A stretch of 64,000 nt of DNA from Phenylobacterium sp. (GCF_013911965.1 NZ_JACESE010000002.1:62001-126000), one strand, 5' to 3'; shown: positions 42,999 through 52,778, numbered from the stretch's first letter. Made by a program: numbers and translations. The notes: generated by a model not told the origin, from the letters alone.

Positions 42999-45215
42999 TT
43001 GGCGCCATCGGATGACGCACCGGCCATCGACAGGCCGTCGAGGGCGGTCGATGCACGACTGGCCCGGTTCCTGGAGACCCGCGCGCGGACCGAGTGGCTG
43101 GCGCGCGAGCTGACGCCCGAAGACCAGTGCGCGCAGTCGATGCCCGATGCGAGCCCGACCAAGTGGCACCTCGGCCACGTCACCTGGTTCTTCGAGACCT
43201 TCCTGCTCAAGCCGCACCTGCCGGGCTATCGCCCGTTCGACGAGCGGTTCGGCTATGTCTTCAATTCCTACTACGAGGCGCTCGGCCCGCGTCAGCCCCG
43301 GCCGCAAAGGGGCCTGCTGACGCGCCCGCGGCACGAGCGGGTGATGGCCTACCGGGCGCATGTGGACGAGGCCATGACGCGCCTGCTGCTGAGCGAGGTC
43401 GCCGGGCTCGATCCTCTGGTCGATCTGGGGCTGGCGCATGAGGAGCAGCATCAGGAACTGATCCTGATGGACATCCTCCACCTGTTCGCCCAGTCGCCGC
43501 TGAAACCGGCCTATGGCCATGGCTCGCCGGCGCCGGCCGCCGATCCCGGGGCGATGGGTTTCGTCGGCTTCGACGGCGGGCTGGTGGAGATCGGCCATGA
43601 GGGAGCGGACTTCGCCTTCGACAACGAGGGGCCGCGCCACAAGGTCTATCTGGAGCCGTACCGCCTGGCCGACCGGCTGGTCACCAACGCAGAGTGGCTG
43701 AGCTTCATGGCGGAGGGCGGCTATGGGCGGCCCGAATTCTGGCTTTCCGACGGTTGGGCCCTGGTCCAGGCCGAAGGCTGGCGCGCGCCCGCCTACTGGG
43801 AGCCGGGCCCGGACGGCGCCTGGCGCGAGATGAGCCTGCACGGGCTTCATCCCCTCGATCCGCACGCGCCGGTCGCCCATGTCAGCTACTACGAGGCCGA
43901 CGCCTACGCCGCCTGGGCCGGGGCGCGCCTTCCGACCGAGGCGGAGTGGGAGGCGGCGGTCCAGGGGCGCGCGCCCGAGGGCAACTTCATCGGCCGGGCC
44001 ACGCCGCAGGTGCGAAGCGCCGAGGGCGGGGGCCTGCGCCAGATGTTCGGCGATCTCTGGGAATGGACGCGCAGCGCCTATGGCCCCTATCCCGGCTTCG
44101 CCCCGGCCGGCGGCGCCGTGGGCGAGTACAACGGCAAGTTCATGAGCGGACAGATGGTGCTGCGCGGCGGCGCCTGCGTCACGCCGCCCGGCCATGTCCG
44201 GGCCACCTATCGCAACTTCTTCCACCCCCATCAGCGCTGGATGTTCTCCGGGGTCCGCCTGGCCAAGGACGGCAAGGGCGATGACGCGGTCCGTCCCGCC
44301 AGCGAGTTCGAGCGCGACGTGCTGAGCGGGCTGGCGAAGCCCCAGAAGGCCGTGCCCCCCAAGTACTTCTACGACGCCGAGGGCTCGCGGCTGTTCGAGG
44401 AGATCTGCAAGCTCCCGGAGTACTATCCGACACGGACGGAGATCGCGCTGCTCAAGGACGCCGCGGGCGAAATCGCCGCCTACATTCCCGACGGGGCGGC
44501 CCTCGTGGAGTTCGGCAGCGGCGCCAGCGTGAAGACCCGCGCCCTGCTCGATCAGGCCCCGCAGATCGGCCTCTACACGCCCATCGACATCAGCGGGAGC
44601 GCCCTCGCCGAAGCCACGGAGAGGCTCCAGGCCGACTATCCGGCCCTGGCGGTCGCGCCCCTGGAAGACGACTTCACGACGGCCTTGACCCTGCCGGCGG
44701 CCACCCAGGGACGGCCCCATGTCGGCTTCTTCCCGGGCTCGACCATCGGCAATCTCGACCCCCGCGAGGCGGTCGAGTTCCTGGCCAACGCCAGGCGGCT
44801 GCTCGGCGAGGGATCACGCTTCCTCGTCGGCGTCGATCTTGTGAAACCGGAAGATGTGCTGATCGCCGCCTATGACGACGCCCAGGGCGTGACGGCGGCC
44901 TTCAACCTGAACCTGCTGACCCGCATCAACCGGGAGCTGGACGGCGACTTCGACCCCGATGGCTTCGCTCACCGGGCGCGGTGGAATTTGGAGGCCTCCC
45001 GCGTGGAGATGCATCTGGAGAGTCTGCGCGACCAGACGGTCCGCGTCGCCGGACGGGCCTTCCGCTTCGCCCCGGGCGAGACGGTCCACACGGAGAACTC
45101 GCACAAGTTCGCGCCCGAGGCCTTCGAGGCTCTGGCGCGAAAAGGGGGCTGGCGGCTGGAGCGGCGCTGGATCAGCGCCGCGCCAGCCTTCGGGCTGTTT
45201 CTGCTGGCGGCCTAG
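42999..45215 (+). CDS. egtBD: EgtB-EgtD fusion: ergothioneine sulfoxide synthase and histidine trimethyltransferase
   Basis: 738 residues, one open frame. Residues 1-425 are EgtB: DinB-like helical domain with the iron ligands around H57/H60 and H147-EEQ-H151-QE, then the FGE-sulfatase-like domain (about 170-425). Residues 430-738 are EgtD: LPEYYPTRTE, LVEFGSGASVKTRALLD and the SAM region FFPGSTIGN. The fungal enzyme Egt1 has the opposite order. The TTG start follows GGGGAGGGGA. EgtD would trimethylate histidine and EgtB attach sulfur, making the thiol antioxidant ergothioneine. An EcfG promoter lies upstream. Confidence 0.9.
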   Translation: MAPSDDAPAIDRPSRAVDARLARFLETRARTEWLARELTPEDQCAQSMPDASPTKWHLGHVTWFFETFLLKPHLPGYRPFDERFGYVFNSYYEALGPRQPRPQRGLLTRPRHERVMAYRAHVDEAMTRLLLSEVAGLDPLVDLGLAHEEQHQELILMDILHLFAQSPLKPAYGHGSPAPAADPGAMGFVGFDGGLVEIGHEGADFAFDNEGPRHKVYLEPYRLADRLVTNAEWLSFMAEGGYGRPEFWLSDGWALVQAEGWRAPAYWEPGPDGAWREMSLHGLHPLDPHAPVAHVSYYEADAYAAWAGARLPTEAEWEAAVQGRAPEGNFIGRATPQVRSAEGGGLRQMFGDLWEWTRSAYGPYPGFAPAGGAVGEYNGKFMSGQMVLRGGACVTPPGHVRATYRNFFHPHQRWMFSGVRLAKDGKGDDAVRPASEFERDVLSGLAKPQKAVPPKYFYDAEGSRLFEEICKLPEYYPTRTEIALLKDAAGEIAAYIPDGAALVEFGSGASVKTRALLDQAPQIGLYTPIDISGSALAEATERLQADYPALAVAPLEDDFTTALTLPAATQGRPHVGFFPGSTIGNLDPREAVEFLANARRLLGEGSRFLVGVDLVKPEDVLIAAYDDAQGVTAAFNLNLLTRINRELDGDFDPDGFAHRARWNLEASRVEMHLESLRDQTVRVAGRAFRFAPGETVHTENSHKFAPEAFEALARKGGWRLERRWISAAPAFGLFLLAA

Positions 45216-45424
45216 GCTTCGTCTTCGCGGGTCCGGCCGCCGCCGCGAGAGGCTTCTCCGCCCTTGCGGCCGGCCGAGGCGGCCAGGTCGCGGTCTTTGG
45301 CGAAGCTGCGCTTCTCGCCCGGAACGCTCGCGCCGCCTTTGCGCGCGATTTCGCGGCGCCGTTCGGGGTTCATGGCGGCGAAGCCGCGGCGCGCGCGGGG
45401 CTGGTTGGGATCGGCAATGCTCAT
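45212..45424 (-). CDS. KGG-repeat general stress protein
   Basis: 70 residues with two KGG-type motifs: NPERRREIARKGGASV and DLAASAGRKGGEAS, of the stress-induced KGG repeat family (PF10685; relatives YciG and Con-10). Highly basic and hydrophilic, likely disordered. Its stop interlocks with egtBD in CTAG. No exact EcfG promoter was found upstream, so stress control is inferred from family and position only. The 276 bases beyond it to the histidine kinase gene hold nothing recognisable. Confidence 0.8.
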   Translation of the reverse strand: MSIADPNQPRARRGFAAMNPERRREIARKGGASVPGEKRSFAKDRDLAASAGRKGGEASRGGGRTREDEA

Positions 45425-45700
45425 GGGTCACTCCTTGTCAGGCGGCGGGAGCCCCGGCGTTCGTTCCTCCGGCGCCGGAGGAGTCCTGCCAAGGCTCCGC
45501 TCAAGCAAACCCGCGAGGCGCATCTGAGGTTGCGTTGTCGAATCTCAGAATTTTTTCAGGTGGATCACCGGTGTCTCCGGCCTAATCCGGGCCGGCGGAC
45601 GGTCGCCCGAAGGATACGGCCGGCGGCTCCGCCCCGCCACTGCGCCGCTGCCCAAAGCGGGGCGCCGGCGCGGGCCGCCGGACCGCTCAGGGACGCTCCG

Positions 45701-47053
45701 TCAGATCGGCAGGATGACCCGCGCGGTAAGGCCGCCGCCCAGGCGGTTGGCCATGACCACGTCCCCCCCGTGAGCGCGGGCGATGGAGCGGACGACGGCC
45801 AGGCCAAGGCCGATGCCGCCGGTCTCCCGGCTGCGCGAGGGTTCTCGGCGATAGAAGGGTTCGAAGACGCGTTCGATCTCGGCCTCGGGGATGCCGGGCC
45901 CCTCGTCGGCGATCTCGACGATGGCCGACCGGTCCTCGGTGAACACCCGCGCCCGCGCCGAGCCGCCGAACTTGATGGCGTTCTCCGCCAGATTGGTGAC
46001 CAGCCGCCGCAGGGCGACCGGGTCGCCGAACACCACCACCTTCTGGGCGTCCTGCACCTCGATCGCCGCGCCCGTCTCGGCCATCTCGTCGCAGACGCTC
46101 TCCACCAGGGAGGCGAGTTCGAGGCGTGTCCGTTTGCCGGGCCGCGTGGCGTCGCGGACGAAGCCGAGGGTGGCGGCGACCATGGCCTCCATCTGGTCGA
46201 TGTCGGCGGCCATCTTGGCGCGCTGGTCCTCCGGCGCGCTCTCGATCCGGAAGCGCAGGCGGGTGAGGGGAGTCCGCAGATCGTGGGCGATGGCCCCCAC
46301 CATGGCCGTGCGGTCCTGAACATAGCGGCGCAGCCGCTCCTGCATGCCGTTGAACGCCTTCACCGCCACGGAGATCTCCGCCGAGCCGCGGATGGCCAGG
46401 GGCGGAGCGTCAGGATCGCGGCCGAGCCGTTCGGCCGCCTCGGCGAACAGGCGGAAGGGCTGCGACAGGCGTTTGGCGAACAGATAGGCGATGGGCGCCA
46501 TGACCAGCGAGGAGAGAAGGAACCAGAGCAGCACCCTCTGCTGCCAGACGTTGAGGCCGAAGCCGGGCTCCGGGCGCACCACCGACCAGCGCCCGTCCGG
46601 CCGCTTCATGGCGATCTCGAAGGGGGCGACGAGAAAGCGGTCCTCCGCCCCTTCGCCGCCGGCGCGCTCCATCCGGTCGCGCACGATGCGGAAGACGCGC
46701 CGGTCGGAGATCGGCAGGCGGTAAGTCTTGGCCACCACGATGTCCTCGTGCGGCACGCCCAGATCGTCGGCCAACTCGTCGCGCGCCCAGATCATGGTCT
46801 CGCCGGGCGAGTCGTCGCTCGGGCGGGAGTCGACGATCCGGTGCTGCAGGGGGCGGCGGTCGATCAGCTCGGGCGGCGAACCTTCCAGCGCCTGCTCGAT
46901 CTCCGAGAAGCGGTAGAAGTCGGGCACCGGCGGCGGCAGGTTGAACAGCAGGAACACGCTGATCGCCTGCGCGATGATGAGGCTCAGCCCCACCAGAAGC
47001 AGCACCTGCACGAAGAGGGAGGCGGTGGGGCGGCCGTGGCCGCGCCGCCTCAT
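45701..47053 (-). CDS. Sensor histidine kinase (EnvZ-like)
   Basis: 450 residues. Two membrane spans (about 15-38 and 172-194) around a periplasmic sensor region of 130 residues, then HAMP, dimerisation/phospho-acceptor H box AIAHDLRTPLTRLRFRIE, N box LAENAIKFGG, G1 DEGPGIP, and GIGLGLAVV. Its ATG overlaps the response-regulator stop by four bases (ATGA), so they are a pair. No cognate signal can be inferred from sequence. Confidence 0.9.
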   Translation of the reverse strand: MRRRGHGRPTASLFVQVLLLVGLSLIIAQAISVFLLFNLPPPVPDFYRFSEIEQALEGSPPELIDRRPLQHRIVDSRPSDDSPGETMIWARDELADDLGVPHEDIVVAKTYRLPISDRRVFRIVRDRMERAGGEGAEDRFLVAPFEIAMKRPDGRWSVVRPEPGFGLNVWQQRVLLWFLLSSLVMAPIAYLFAKRLSQPFRLFAEAAERLGRDPDAPPLAIRGSAEISVAVKAFNGMQERLRRYVQDRTAMVGAIAHDLRTPLTRLRFRIESAPEDQRAKMAADIDQMEAMVAATLGFVRDATRPGKRTRLELASLVESVCDEMAETGAAIEVQDAQKVVVFGDPVALRRLVTNLAENAIKFGGSARARVFTEDRSAIVEIADEGPGIPEAEIERVFEPFYRREPSRSRETGGIGLGLAVVRSIARAHGGDVVMANRLGGGLTARVILPI

Positions 47054-47787
47054 GGGCGCTTCACCTTCGGCGTGAACATATAGCCCTCGTTGCGGATGGT
47101 CCGGATCAGGTCGTGGCCGCCGCCGTCGTCGAGCTTGCGGCGCAGACGGCTGATCTGCACGTCGATCGCCCGGTCGAAGGCGTCGGAATCCGGACCGCGG
47201 GCATAGTCCAGCAACTGGTCGCGGGTCAGCACCCGCTGCGGCCGCTCGACAAAGGCGCGGAGCAGCGAGAACTCCCCCGAGGACAGGTTGACCACCACGC
47301 CCTGCGGCGACCGCAGTTCACGCCGCACAAGGTCCAGACGCCAGCCGGCGAATTCGCAGGCCGTGCCGAACTCCTCCTGGGCGCCACGCTGCTCGGCGCG
47401 GCGCAGGACGGCGCGGATTCGAGCCAGGAGCTCGCGTGGGTTGCAGGGCTTGGAGAGATAGTCGTCGGCGCCGAGTTCAAGCCCGACAATGCGGTCGGTG
47501 TCCTCGCCCATGGCCGAGAGCATGATCACCGGCGGACCTTCGCCCACCGACAGGCGCCGACAGATGGCCAGGCCGTCCTCGCCGGGCAGCATCACGTCCA
47601 GCACGATCAGGTCCACGGACTCCCGGTCGAGCACCTGCTCCATCTCATGGGCGTCTCCGGCGGTGGCGACCGAATAGCCGTGGCGGCCGAGAAAGTCGGA
47701 CACCACGTCGCGGATCCCCGGGTCGTCGTCGACCATCAGGATGCGGGCGGCGTGGGCGGGCTGTTCGGCGGCTTGCATGGCCTTCAT
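47050..47787 (-). CDS. OmpR-family response regulator
   Basis: 245 residues: receiver with MVDDDPG, phospho-acceptor D64 in IVLDVMLPGEDG, Thr/Ser SAMGEDTDRI, and Lys in YLSKPCNP; then a winged-helix DNA-binding domain with LSSGEFSLLRAF and DVQISRLRRKLDD...IRTIRNEGYMF. Related to OmpR/RegX types. Alternative start MQAAEQ three codons in. It is coupled to the kinase by ATGA and has a 53-base gap to the hydrolase gene upstream. Confidence 0.92.
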   Translation of the reverse strand: MKAMQAAEQPAHAARILMVDDDPGIRDVVSDFLGRHGYSVATAGDAHEMEQVLDRESVDLIVLDVMLPGEDGLAICRRLSVGEGPPVIMLSAMGEDTDRIVGLELGADDYLSKPCNPRELLARIRAVLRRAEQRGAQEEFGTACEFAGWRLDLVRRELRSPQGVVVNLSSGEFSLLRAFVERPQRVLTRDQLLDYARGPDSDAFDRAIDVQISRLRRKLDDGGGHDLIRTIRNEGYMFTPKVKRP

Positions 47788-47840
47788 TGTCCTGCCGGAG
47801 CGTAACGGTCAGATTTCACGCTTGAAAGGCAGGGTGCGCC

Positions 47841-48515
47841 TCATCGGCCCAGCACCTGATCGGCGACGAACGGATTGGTCCGTCGCTCGGCGCCGAAGGT
47901 CGACATCGGTCCGTGTCCGCAGACGAACTGGACGTCGTCCCCCAGGGGCCAGAGCTTGCCGGTGATCGCGTTGATCAGGTCCTGGTGGTTGCCGCGGGGG
48001 AAGTCGGTGCGGCCGATGGAGCCCTGGAAGAGCACGTCGCCGACCTGGGCGAACTTCGTCTGGGGGTGGAAGAAGATGACGTGGCCCGGCGTGTGGCCGG
48101 GACAGTGGTAGACCTCGAACGCCGTCTCCCCGAGCTGCACCCGGTCGCCGTCCTCGAGCCAGCGGTCGGGCGTGAAGCTGCGCGCCTCGGGCATGCCCCA
48201 GCGGGCGCCGGAGGCCTCCATCTGGTCGATCCAGAAGGCGTCGTCCCTGTGCGGGCCCTCGATGGTGGCGCCGGTGGCCGCCTTCAGCGCGGCGGTCCCC
48301 CCGGCATGGTCCATGTGGCCATGGGTGATCCAGATCTTCTCCAGGGTCAGGCCGTGTTGGGCCAGCGCCTCCAGCAGGCGCGGCACCTCGCCGCCGGGAT
48401 CGATGATGGCGGCCTTCTTCGTCTTCGTGCACCACACGATGGTGCAGTTCTGGGCCAGCGGCGTGACGGGCGCGATCAGGGCGCGGATCGGGGGTTCGGG
48501 AGCGGTCTCGGTCAT
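47841..48515 (-). CDS. Metallo-beta-lactamase fold hydrolase (YcbL/glyoxalase II-like)
   Basis: 224 residues. Metal motif THGHMDHAGG (two His, Asp, His), then GDVLFQGSIGRTDFP and distal CGHGP. These fit the glyoxalase II-like YcbL group, which lacks the C-terminal domain of GloB. Thiol ester substrates are usual. The start MTETAPEPP was chosen from family length over an ATG 23 codons upstream. It stands between the response regulator and a terminator. Confidence 0.87.
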   Translation of the reverse strand: MTETAPEPPIRALIAPVTPLAQNCTIVWCTKTKKAAIIDPGGEVPRLLEALAQHGLTLEKIWITHGHMDHAGGTAALKAATGATIEGPHRDDAFWIDQMEASGARWGMPEARSFTPDRWLEDGDRVQLGETAFEVYHCPGHTPGHVIFFHPQTKFAQVGDVLFQGSIGRTDFPRGNHQDLINAITGKLWPLGDDVQFVCGHGPMSTFGAERRTNPFVADQVLGR

Positions 48516-48546
48516 GTCGGCCCCAGGATCGACCTTCCCAGCGCAT

Positions 48547-48582
48547 AAGAAAAGACCCGGGGCGCAGGCCGGCCCCGGGTCC
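48547..48582 (-). terminator. Rho-independent terminator
   Basis: GACCCGGGG/CCCCGGGTC stem (48554-48562 with 48573-48581). Read on the minus strand it is followed by TTTTCTT. It ends the amino-acid permease transcript. Confidence 0.8.
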
Positions 48583-48590
48583 ATCTGTCG

Positions 48591-50168
48591 TCAGTCGCGG
48601 TCGCGGCTCGGCGGCGGCGCGCCCGGCATGGGCGGAACCGGGTCGGGCGGGGCGTCGGCGTCGAGTTCGTGGACCTCGACGACGCCGCGGGCGACGTTGG
48701 AGTGGCGGAAGCCGTAGAGGAAGTAGACCACCAGGCCGATGGCCCCCCAGACGGGCAGCACCATCATCGCCTGCACCGGCAGGCTGAGATAGAGCAGCAG
48801 GGTGCCGATCATCGCCACCGGCGCGACCACCCAGACGAGGGGCGTGCGGAAGGGCCTCGGCCGGTTCGGCTGGGTGTGGCGCAGGATGAGCACCGCCATG
48901 GCGACCATGAAGAAGGCGAACAGCGTCCCGGAGTTGGAGATGTCCGCCAGGCGGCCGACGGGCAGGAAGGCCGCGAAGAAGGCGACCACCACGCCGGTGA
49001 TCATGGTGACGATGTGCGGCGTCTTCCACTTCGGATGGATGGCCGACAGGAAGCCCGGCAGCAGGCCGTCGCGGCTCATCACGAAGAAGATCCGCGTCTG
49101 GCCGAAGAGCATGATCAGGATGACCGAGGGCAGGGCGAGGAAGGCGGCGATGCCGATCAGATCGCCGATCCGCTCCCAGCCCACCGACCGCAGCACGTGG
49201 GCCAGGGCCTCGCGCGAGCAGACCAGGGGTTCGGTCCCTGCGGCCGTCATGGCCTGGCACTGGGCGGCCAGTTCGGGCGTGCCGGGTTCGAGCACCATGC
49301 CGCCGGGGCCGACGAGGGGCTGGGCGCCGAGCGAACCGATCGCGCCCGCCGCCACCAGGAGGTAGAAGACGGTGCAGATCAGCAGCGAGCCGATCAGGCC
49401 GATGGGCACGTTGCGCTGCGGGTTCTTGGTCTCCTCGGCGGCCGTCGAGACGGCGTCGAATCCGACATAGGCGAAGAAGATCGAGGCGGCCGCCCCGACC
49501 GCGCCCAGGCCCGAGCCGTGCCCGGCGCCGAACCATCCGTTGGGCAGGAAGGGTTCGAAGTTCTCGCCCTTCAGGACCGGCAGGGTCAGAGCGATGAAGA
49601 CCGTCAGGGCGGTCACCTTCACCGCCACCAGCACGGCGTTCACGCGGGCGCTCTCGGTCGTCCCGATCATCAGCAGAAGCGTGACCAGCAGGGCGATGAG
49701 CAGGGCGGGAAGGTTGACGATCCCGCCGGCATAGGGCCCGACCACCAGGGCCTGGGGCAGTTCGACGCCCCAACTCCCCAGAAGGCCGACGAAATAGCCC
49801 GACCAGCCCACCGACACCGCGCTGGCGGCCACGGCGTATTCGAGGATCAGCGCCCAGCCCACCATCCAGGCGATGAACTCGCCCATAACCGCATAGGAGT
49901 AGGTGTAGGCCGAACCCGCCACCGGCACCATGGAGGCGATCTCGGAATAGCAGAGCGCGGCGACCGCGCAGACTACGCCGGCGATGATGAAGGAGATCAT
50001 CATGCCGGGGCCCGCCTTCTGAGCCGCCTCGGCGGTCAGGACGAAGATGCCGGTGCCGATGATGGCGCCGATGCCCAGCAAGGTCAGCTGCACCGCCCCG
50101 AGGCTTCGGTGCAGGGCTTTCTTCTCCGCGGTCGCCAGGATCGCGTCGAGCGGCTTAACGCGCCACAT
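48591..50168 (-). CDS. APC-family amino-acid permease
   Basis: 525 residues, about 12-14 membrane spans. Conserved GIGAIIGTGIFVLTA in span 1, SEIASMVPVAGSAYTYSYAVMGE, and FAYVGFDAVSTAAEETKNPQRN in the fifth-to-sixth span region, typical of the cationic amino-acid (CAT/YfnA) subfamily. The C-terminal tail is Pro/Asp rich. GGAGGACAC directly ahead of the ATG (MWRVKPLDA) fixes the start. Substrate is inferred only from subfamily. Confidence 0.9.
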   Translation of the reverse strand: MWRVKPLDAILATAEKKALHRSLGAVQLTLLGIGAIIGTGIFVLTAEAAQKAGPGMMISFIIAGVVCAVAALCYSEIASMVPVAGSAYTYSYAVMGEFIAWMVGWALILEYAVAASAVSVGWSGYFVGLLGSWGVELPQALVVGPYAGGIVNLPALLIALLVTLLLMIGTTESARVNAVLVAVKVTALTVFIALTLPVLKGENFEPFLPNGWFGAGHGSGLGAVGAAASIFFAYVGFDAVSTAAEETKNPQRNVPIGLIGSLLICTVFYLLVAAGAIGSLGAQPLVGPGGMVLEPGTPELAAQCQAMTAAGTEPLVCSREALAHVLRSVGWERIGDLIGIAAFLALPSVILIMLFGQTRIFFVMSRDGLLPGFLSAIHPKWKTPHIVTMITGVVVAFFAAFLPVGRLADISNSGTLFAFFMVAMAVLILRHTQPNRPRPFRTPLVWVVAPVAMIGTLLLYLSLPVQAMMVLPVWGAIGLVVYFLYGFRHSNVARGVVEVHELDADAPPDPVPPMPGAPPPSRDRD

Positions 50169-50336
50169 GTGTCCTCCAGATGTCCGACGGCTCCCCCGCC
50201 GCCGACGAGATTCGCGCCGACGGTGGCGCGCTTTCTTCAGCCCGGTCAAGCCGTATGCCGAAGGCGGCCACATGCCCGCGCCCGCGGCCGATGGGAAGCC
50301 TCGCCGGCTCTTTCCCGCGACGGGTCGCGGCGCTAG

Positions 50337-52778
50337 ATGGCGCCGATGCTTCCCGTTGAGCAGATCGTGCCCGAGTTGAAGGCGGCCCTGGCCTCGGGCC
50401 CGAACGCCGTGCTGGTCGCGCCGCCCGGCGCGGGCAAGACGACGGTGGTTCCGCTGCGCCTGCTGGATGCGCCGTGGCGCGGCGACGGCCGGATCGTCGT
50501 GCTGGAGCCGCGGCGGCTGGCCGCGCGGGCCGCGGCCGCACGCATGGCTGCGACTCTGGGGGAGGCCGTGGGCGAGACGGTCGGCTATCGCGTGCGCATG
50601 CAGTCCAAGGTCTCCGCCCGCACGCGCATCGAGGTGGTCACCGAAGGCGTCTTCACCCGCATGATCCTGGCCGATCCCGGGCTTTCAGACGTGGCCTGCG
50701 TGATCTTCGACGAGTTTCACGAGCGCAGCCTGGACGCCGACCTCGGTCTGGCCCTCGCCCGCGACGCGCAGGGCCTGCTGCGCGAGGATCTGCGGCTCTT
50801 GGTCATGTCGGCGACGCTGGACGGCGCGGCGGTGGCGAAGGTCCTGGGCGACGCGCCGGTGATCGAGAGCCAGGGCCGGACCTTTCCCGTGGAGACCCGC
50901 TATCTCGGCCGCGACGATCGCCTGCGGATCGAGGACGCGGCCGTCCGCGCCATCGAAAAGGCCCTGGCCGAAGAATCCGGCGGCGTCCTCGTCTTCCTTC
51001 CGGGGCAGGGGGAGATCCTGCGGACGGCCGAGCGGCTTTCCGAACGCCTCCGCCGCACCGACGTGCTGACGGCGCCGCTCTACGGCGCCATGGACGTGAA
51101 GGACCAGGACCGCGCCATCGCCCCCGCGCCGGCGGGGATGCGCAAGGTGGTGCTGGCCACCTCCATCGCCGAGACCAGTCTGACCCTTCAGGGCGTGCGC
51201 GTAGTGATCGACTGCGGCCTGGCCCGCGTGCCGCGCTTCGATCCGGCCAGCGGACTGACGCGGCTGGCCACGGTGCGGGTCAGCCGTGCGGCCGCCGACC
51301 AGCGCCGCGGCCGCGCCGGCCGCACCGAGCCCGGCGTCTGCTATCGGCTGTGGGACGAGGCGGAGACCCGCGCCCTGCCGGCCTATGCCGATCCGGAGAT
51401 CCTGGCGGCCGACCTCTCAAGCCTGGCGCTCGATCTCGCCCGCTGGGGCGCGAAGGACGCCGCCGATCTGGCCTTCCTCGACCCGCCGCCCCCGGCCGCC
51501 ATGGCCGAGGCGCAGGCCCTGCTGCGCCGCCTGGAGGCGGTGAGCGGGGAGGGCGTGCTGACGCCGCACGGCGAGGCCCTGGCCGACATGCCCCTGCCGC
51601 CCCGCCTGGCCCACATGGTCCTCCGGGCCGCCGAGCACGGCCAGGGACGGCGGGCGGCGCGGATCGCGGCCCTCATTACCGAACGCGGCCTGGGCGGGCG
51701 GGACGCCCATCTCACCTGGCGGCTGGAAAGCTTCGAGCGGGACGGATCGGCGCGGGCGCGCGACGCCCGGGCCCTGGCCGACCGCTGGGCCAGGGGCGCG
51801 CCGCACGGCGACGCGCCGCCGCTGAGCGACGGCCAGCTGCTGGCGCTCGCCTATCCGGAGCGGGTGGCCCGGGCGCGCGGACCGCAGGGCGAATTCCAGC
51901 TGGCCAGCGGGCGCGGCGCCTTCGTCGAGGCCGCCGACGCCCTGGCGCGGGAGCCGTGGCTGGCCGTCGCCGAGCTCGGCGGCGGGGATCGCCGCGACCG
52001 CATCCTGCTGGCCGCCCCGCTAACTGAGGCCGAGATCCTGGAGACCTTCTCTCCCATCCTGGAGACCGAAGACCGGGTCGAGGAGAGCCCCGGCGGACGG
52101 GTCCGCCTGAAGCGGCTGACGCGTCTTGGGCGCCTCGTGCTGAAGGAGAGCGTGGACGAGACGCCGCCGGCCGAGGTGGTCGCCGCCGCCTTCGCCGCCC
52201 GTCTGCGGCGCGAGGGGCTGGGCGCGCTGAAATGGGGCCCGGCCGCCACGGCCCTGCGTCGGCGCGTGGCCTATCTGCGCGAGGCGGACCCCGCGACCTG
52301 GCCCGACCTGTCCGACCAGGCGCTGGCCGAGCGGCTGGAGGACTGGCTGACGCCCTTGCTGCACGATGTCCGGCGGCTCTCCGACCTGACGCCCGACCTG
52401 CTGGACGGCGCCCTGCGCACCCTGATCCCCTGGGACCTGCAGCGCCGGATCGAAGCCGAACTGCCCACCCACTGGACGGCGCCCACCGGCACCCGCGTGC
52501 AGATCGACTATGAGGCCGAGGGCGGCCCGCGGGCCGAGGTTCGGGTGCAGGAGGTGTTCGGCCTGAACGAGCACCCGAAGGTGGCCGGCCGCCCGCTGAC
52601 CCTGGCCCTGCTGTCGCCCGCCCGGCGGCCCATACAGCTGACGCAGGATCTGCCCGGCTTCTGGAAGGGCTCGTGGAAGGATGTCCGGGCCGAGATGCGC
52701 GGGCGCTATCCCAAGCATCCCTGGCCCGAAGATCCCTCGGTCGCCGACCCGACGACGCGGGCCAAGCCCCGGTCCTAA
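50337..52778 (+). CDS. hrpB: ATP-dependent helicase HrpB
   Basis: 813 residues, DEAH-box helicase of the HrpB family. Walker A VAPPGAGKTT near 30, motif II DEFHER, SAT motif VMSATLD, motif V SIAETSLT, and motif VI QRRGRAGRTEPG. A C-terminal HrpB domain follows and ends in a KHPWPEDPS motif of the family. ATG at 50337 (second ATG three codons later is possible). The stop interlocks with the AhpD-like gene in CTAA. Its substrate RNA is not established. Confidence 0.95.
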   Translation: MAPMLPVEQIVPELKAALASGPNAVLVAPPGAGKTTVVPLRLLDAPWRGDGRIVVLEPRRLAARAAAARMAATLGEAVGETVGYRVRMQSKVSARTRIEVVTEGVFTRMILADPGLSDVACVIFDEFHERSLDADLGLALARDAQGLLREDLRLLVMSATLDGAAVAKVLGDAPVIESQGRTFPVETRYLGRDDRLRIEDAAVRAIEKALAEESGGVLVFLPGQGEILRTAERLSERLRRTDVLTAPLYGAMDVKDQDRAIAPAPAGMRKVVLATSIAETSLTLQGVRVVIDCGLARVPRFDPASGLTRLATVRVSRAAADQRRGRAGRTEPGVCYRLWDEAETRALPAYADPEILAADLSSLALDLARWGAKDAADLAFLDPPPPAAMAEAQALLRRLEAVSGEGVLTPHGEALADMPLPPRLAHMVLRAAEHGQGRRAARIAALITERGLGGRDAHLTWRLESFERDGSARARDARALADRWARGAPHGDAPPLSDGQLLALAYPERVARARGPQGEFQLASGRGAFVEAADALAREPWLAVAELGGGDRRDRILLAAPLTEAEILETFSPILETEDRVEESPGGRVRLKRLTRLGRLVLKESVDETPPAEVVAAAFAARLRREGLGALKWGPAATALRRRVAYLREADPATWPDLSDQALAERLEDWLTPLLHDVRRLSDLTPDLLDGALRTLIPWDLQRRIEAELPTHWTAPTGTRVQIDYEAEGGPRAEVRVQEVFGLNEHPKVAGRPLTLALLSPARRPIQLTQDLPGFWKGSWKDVRAEMRGRYPKHPWPEDPSVADPTTRAKPRS

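Noticed and set aside
45463-45467. GTTCC upstream of the KGG-repeat gene as a minus-strand EcfG -35.
   Set aside because: No AAC/AACG occurs at the needed 16-17-base distance.
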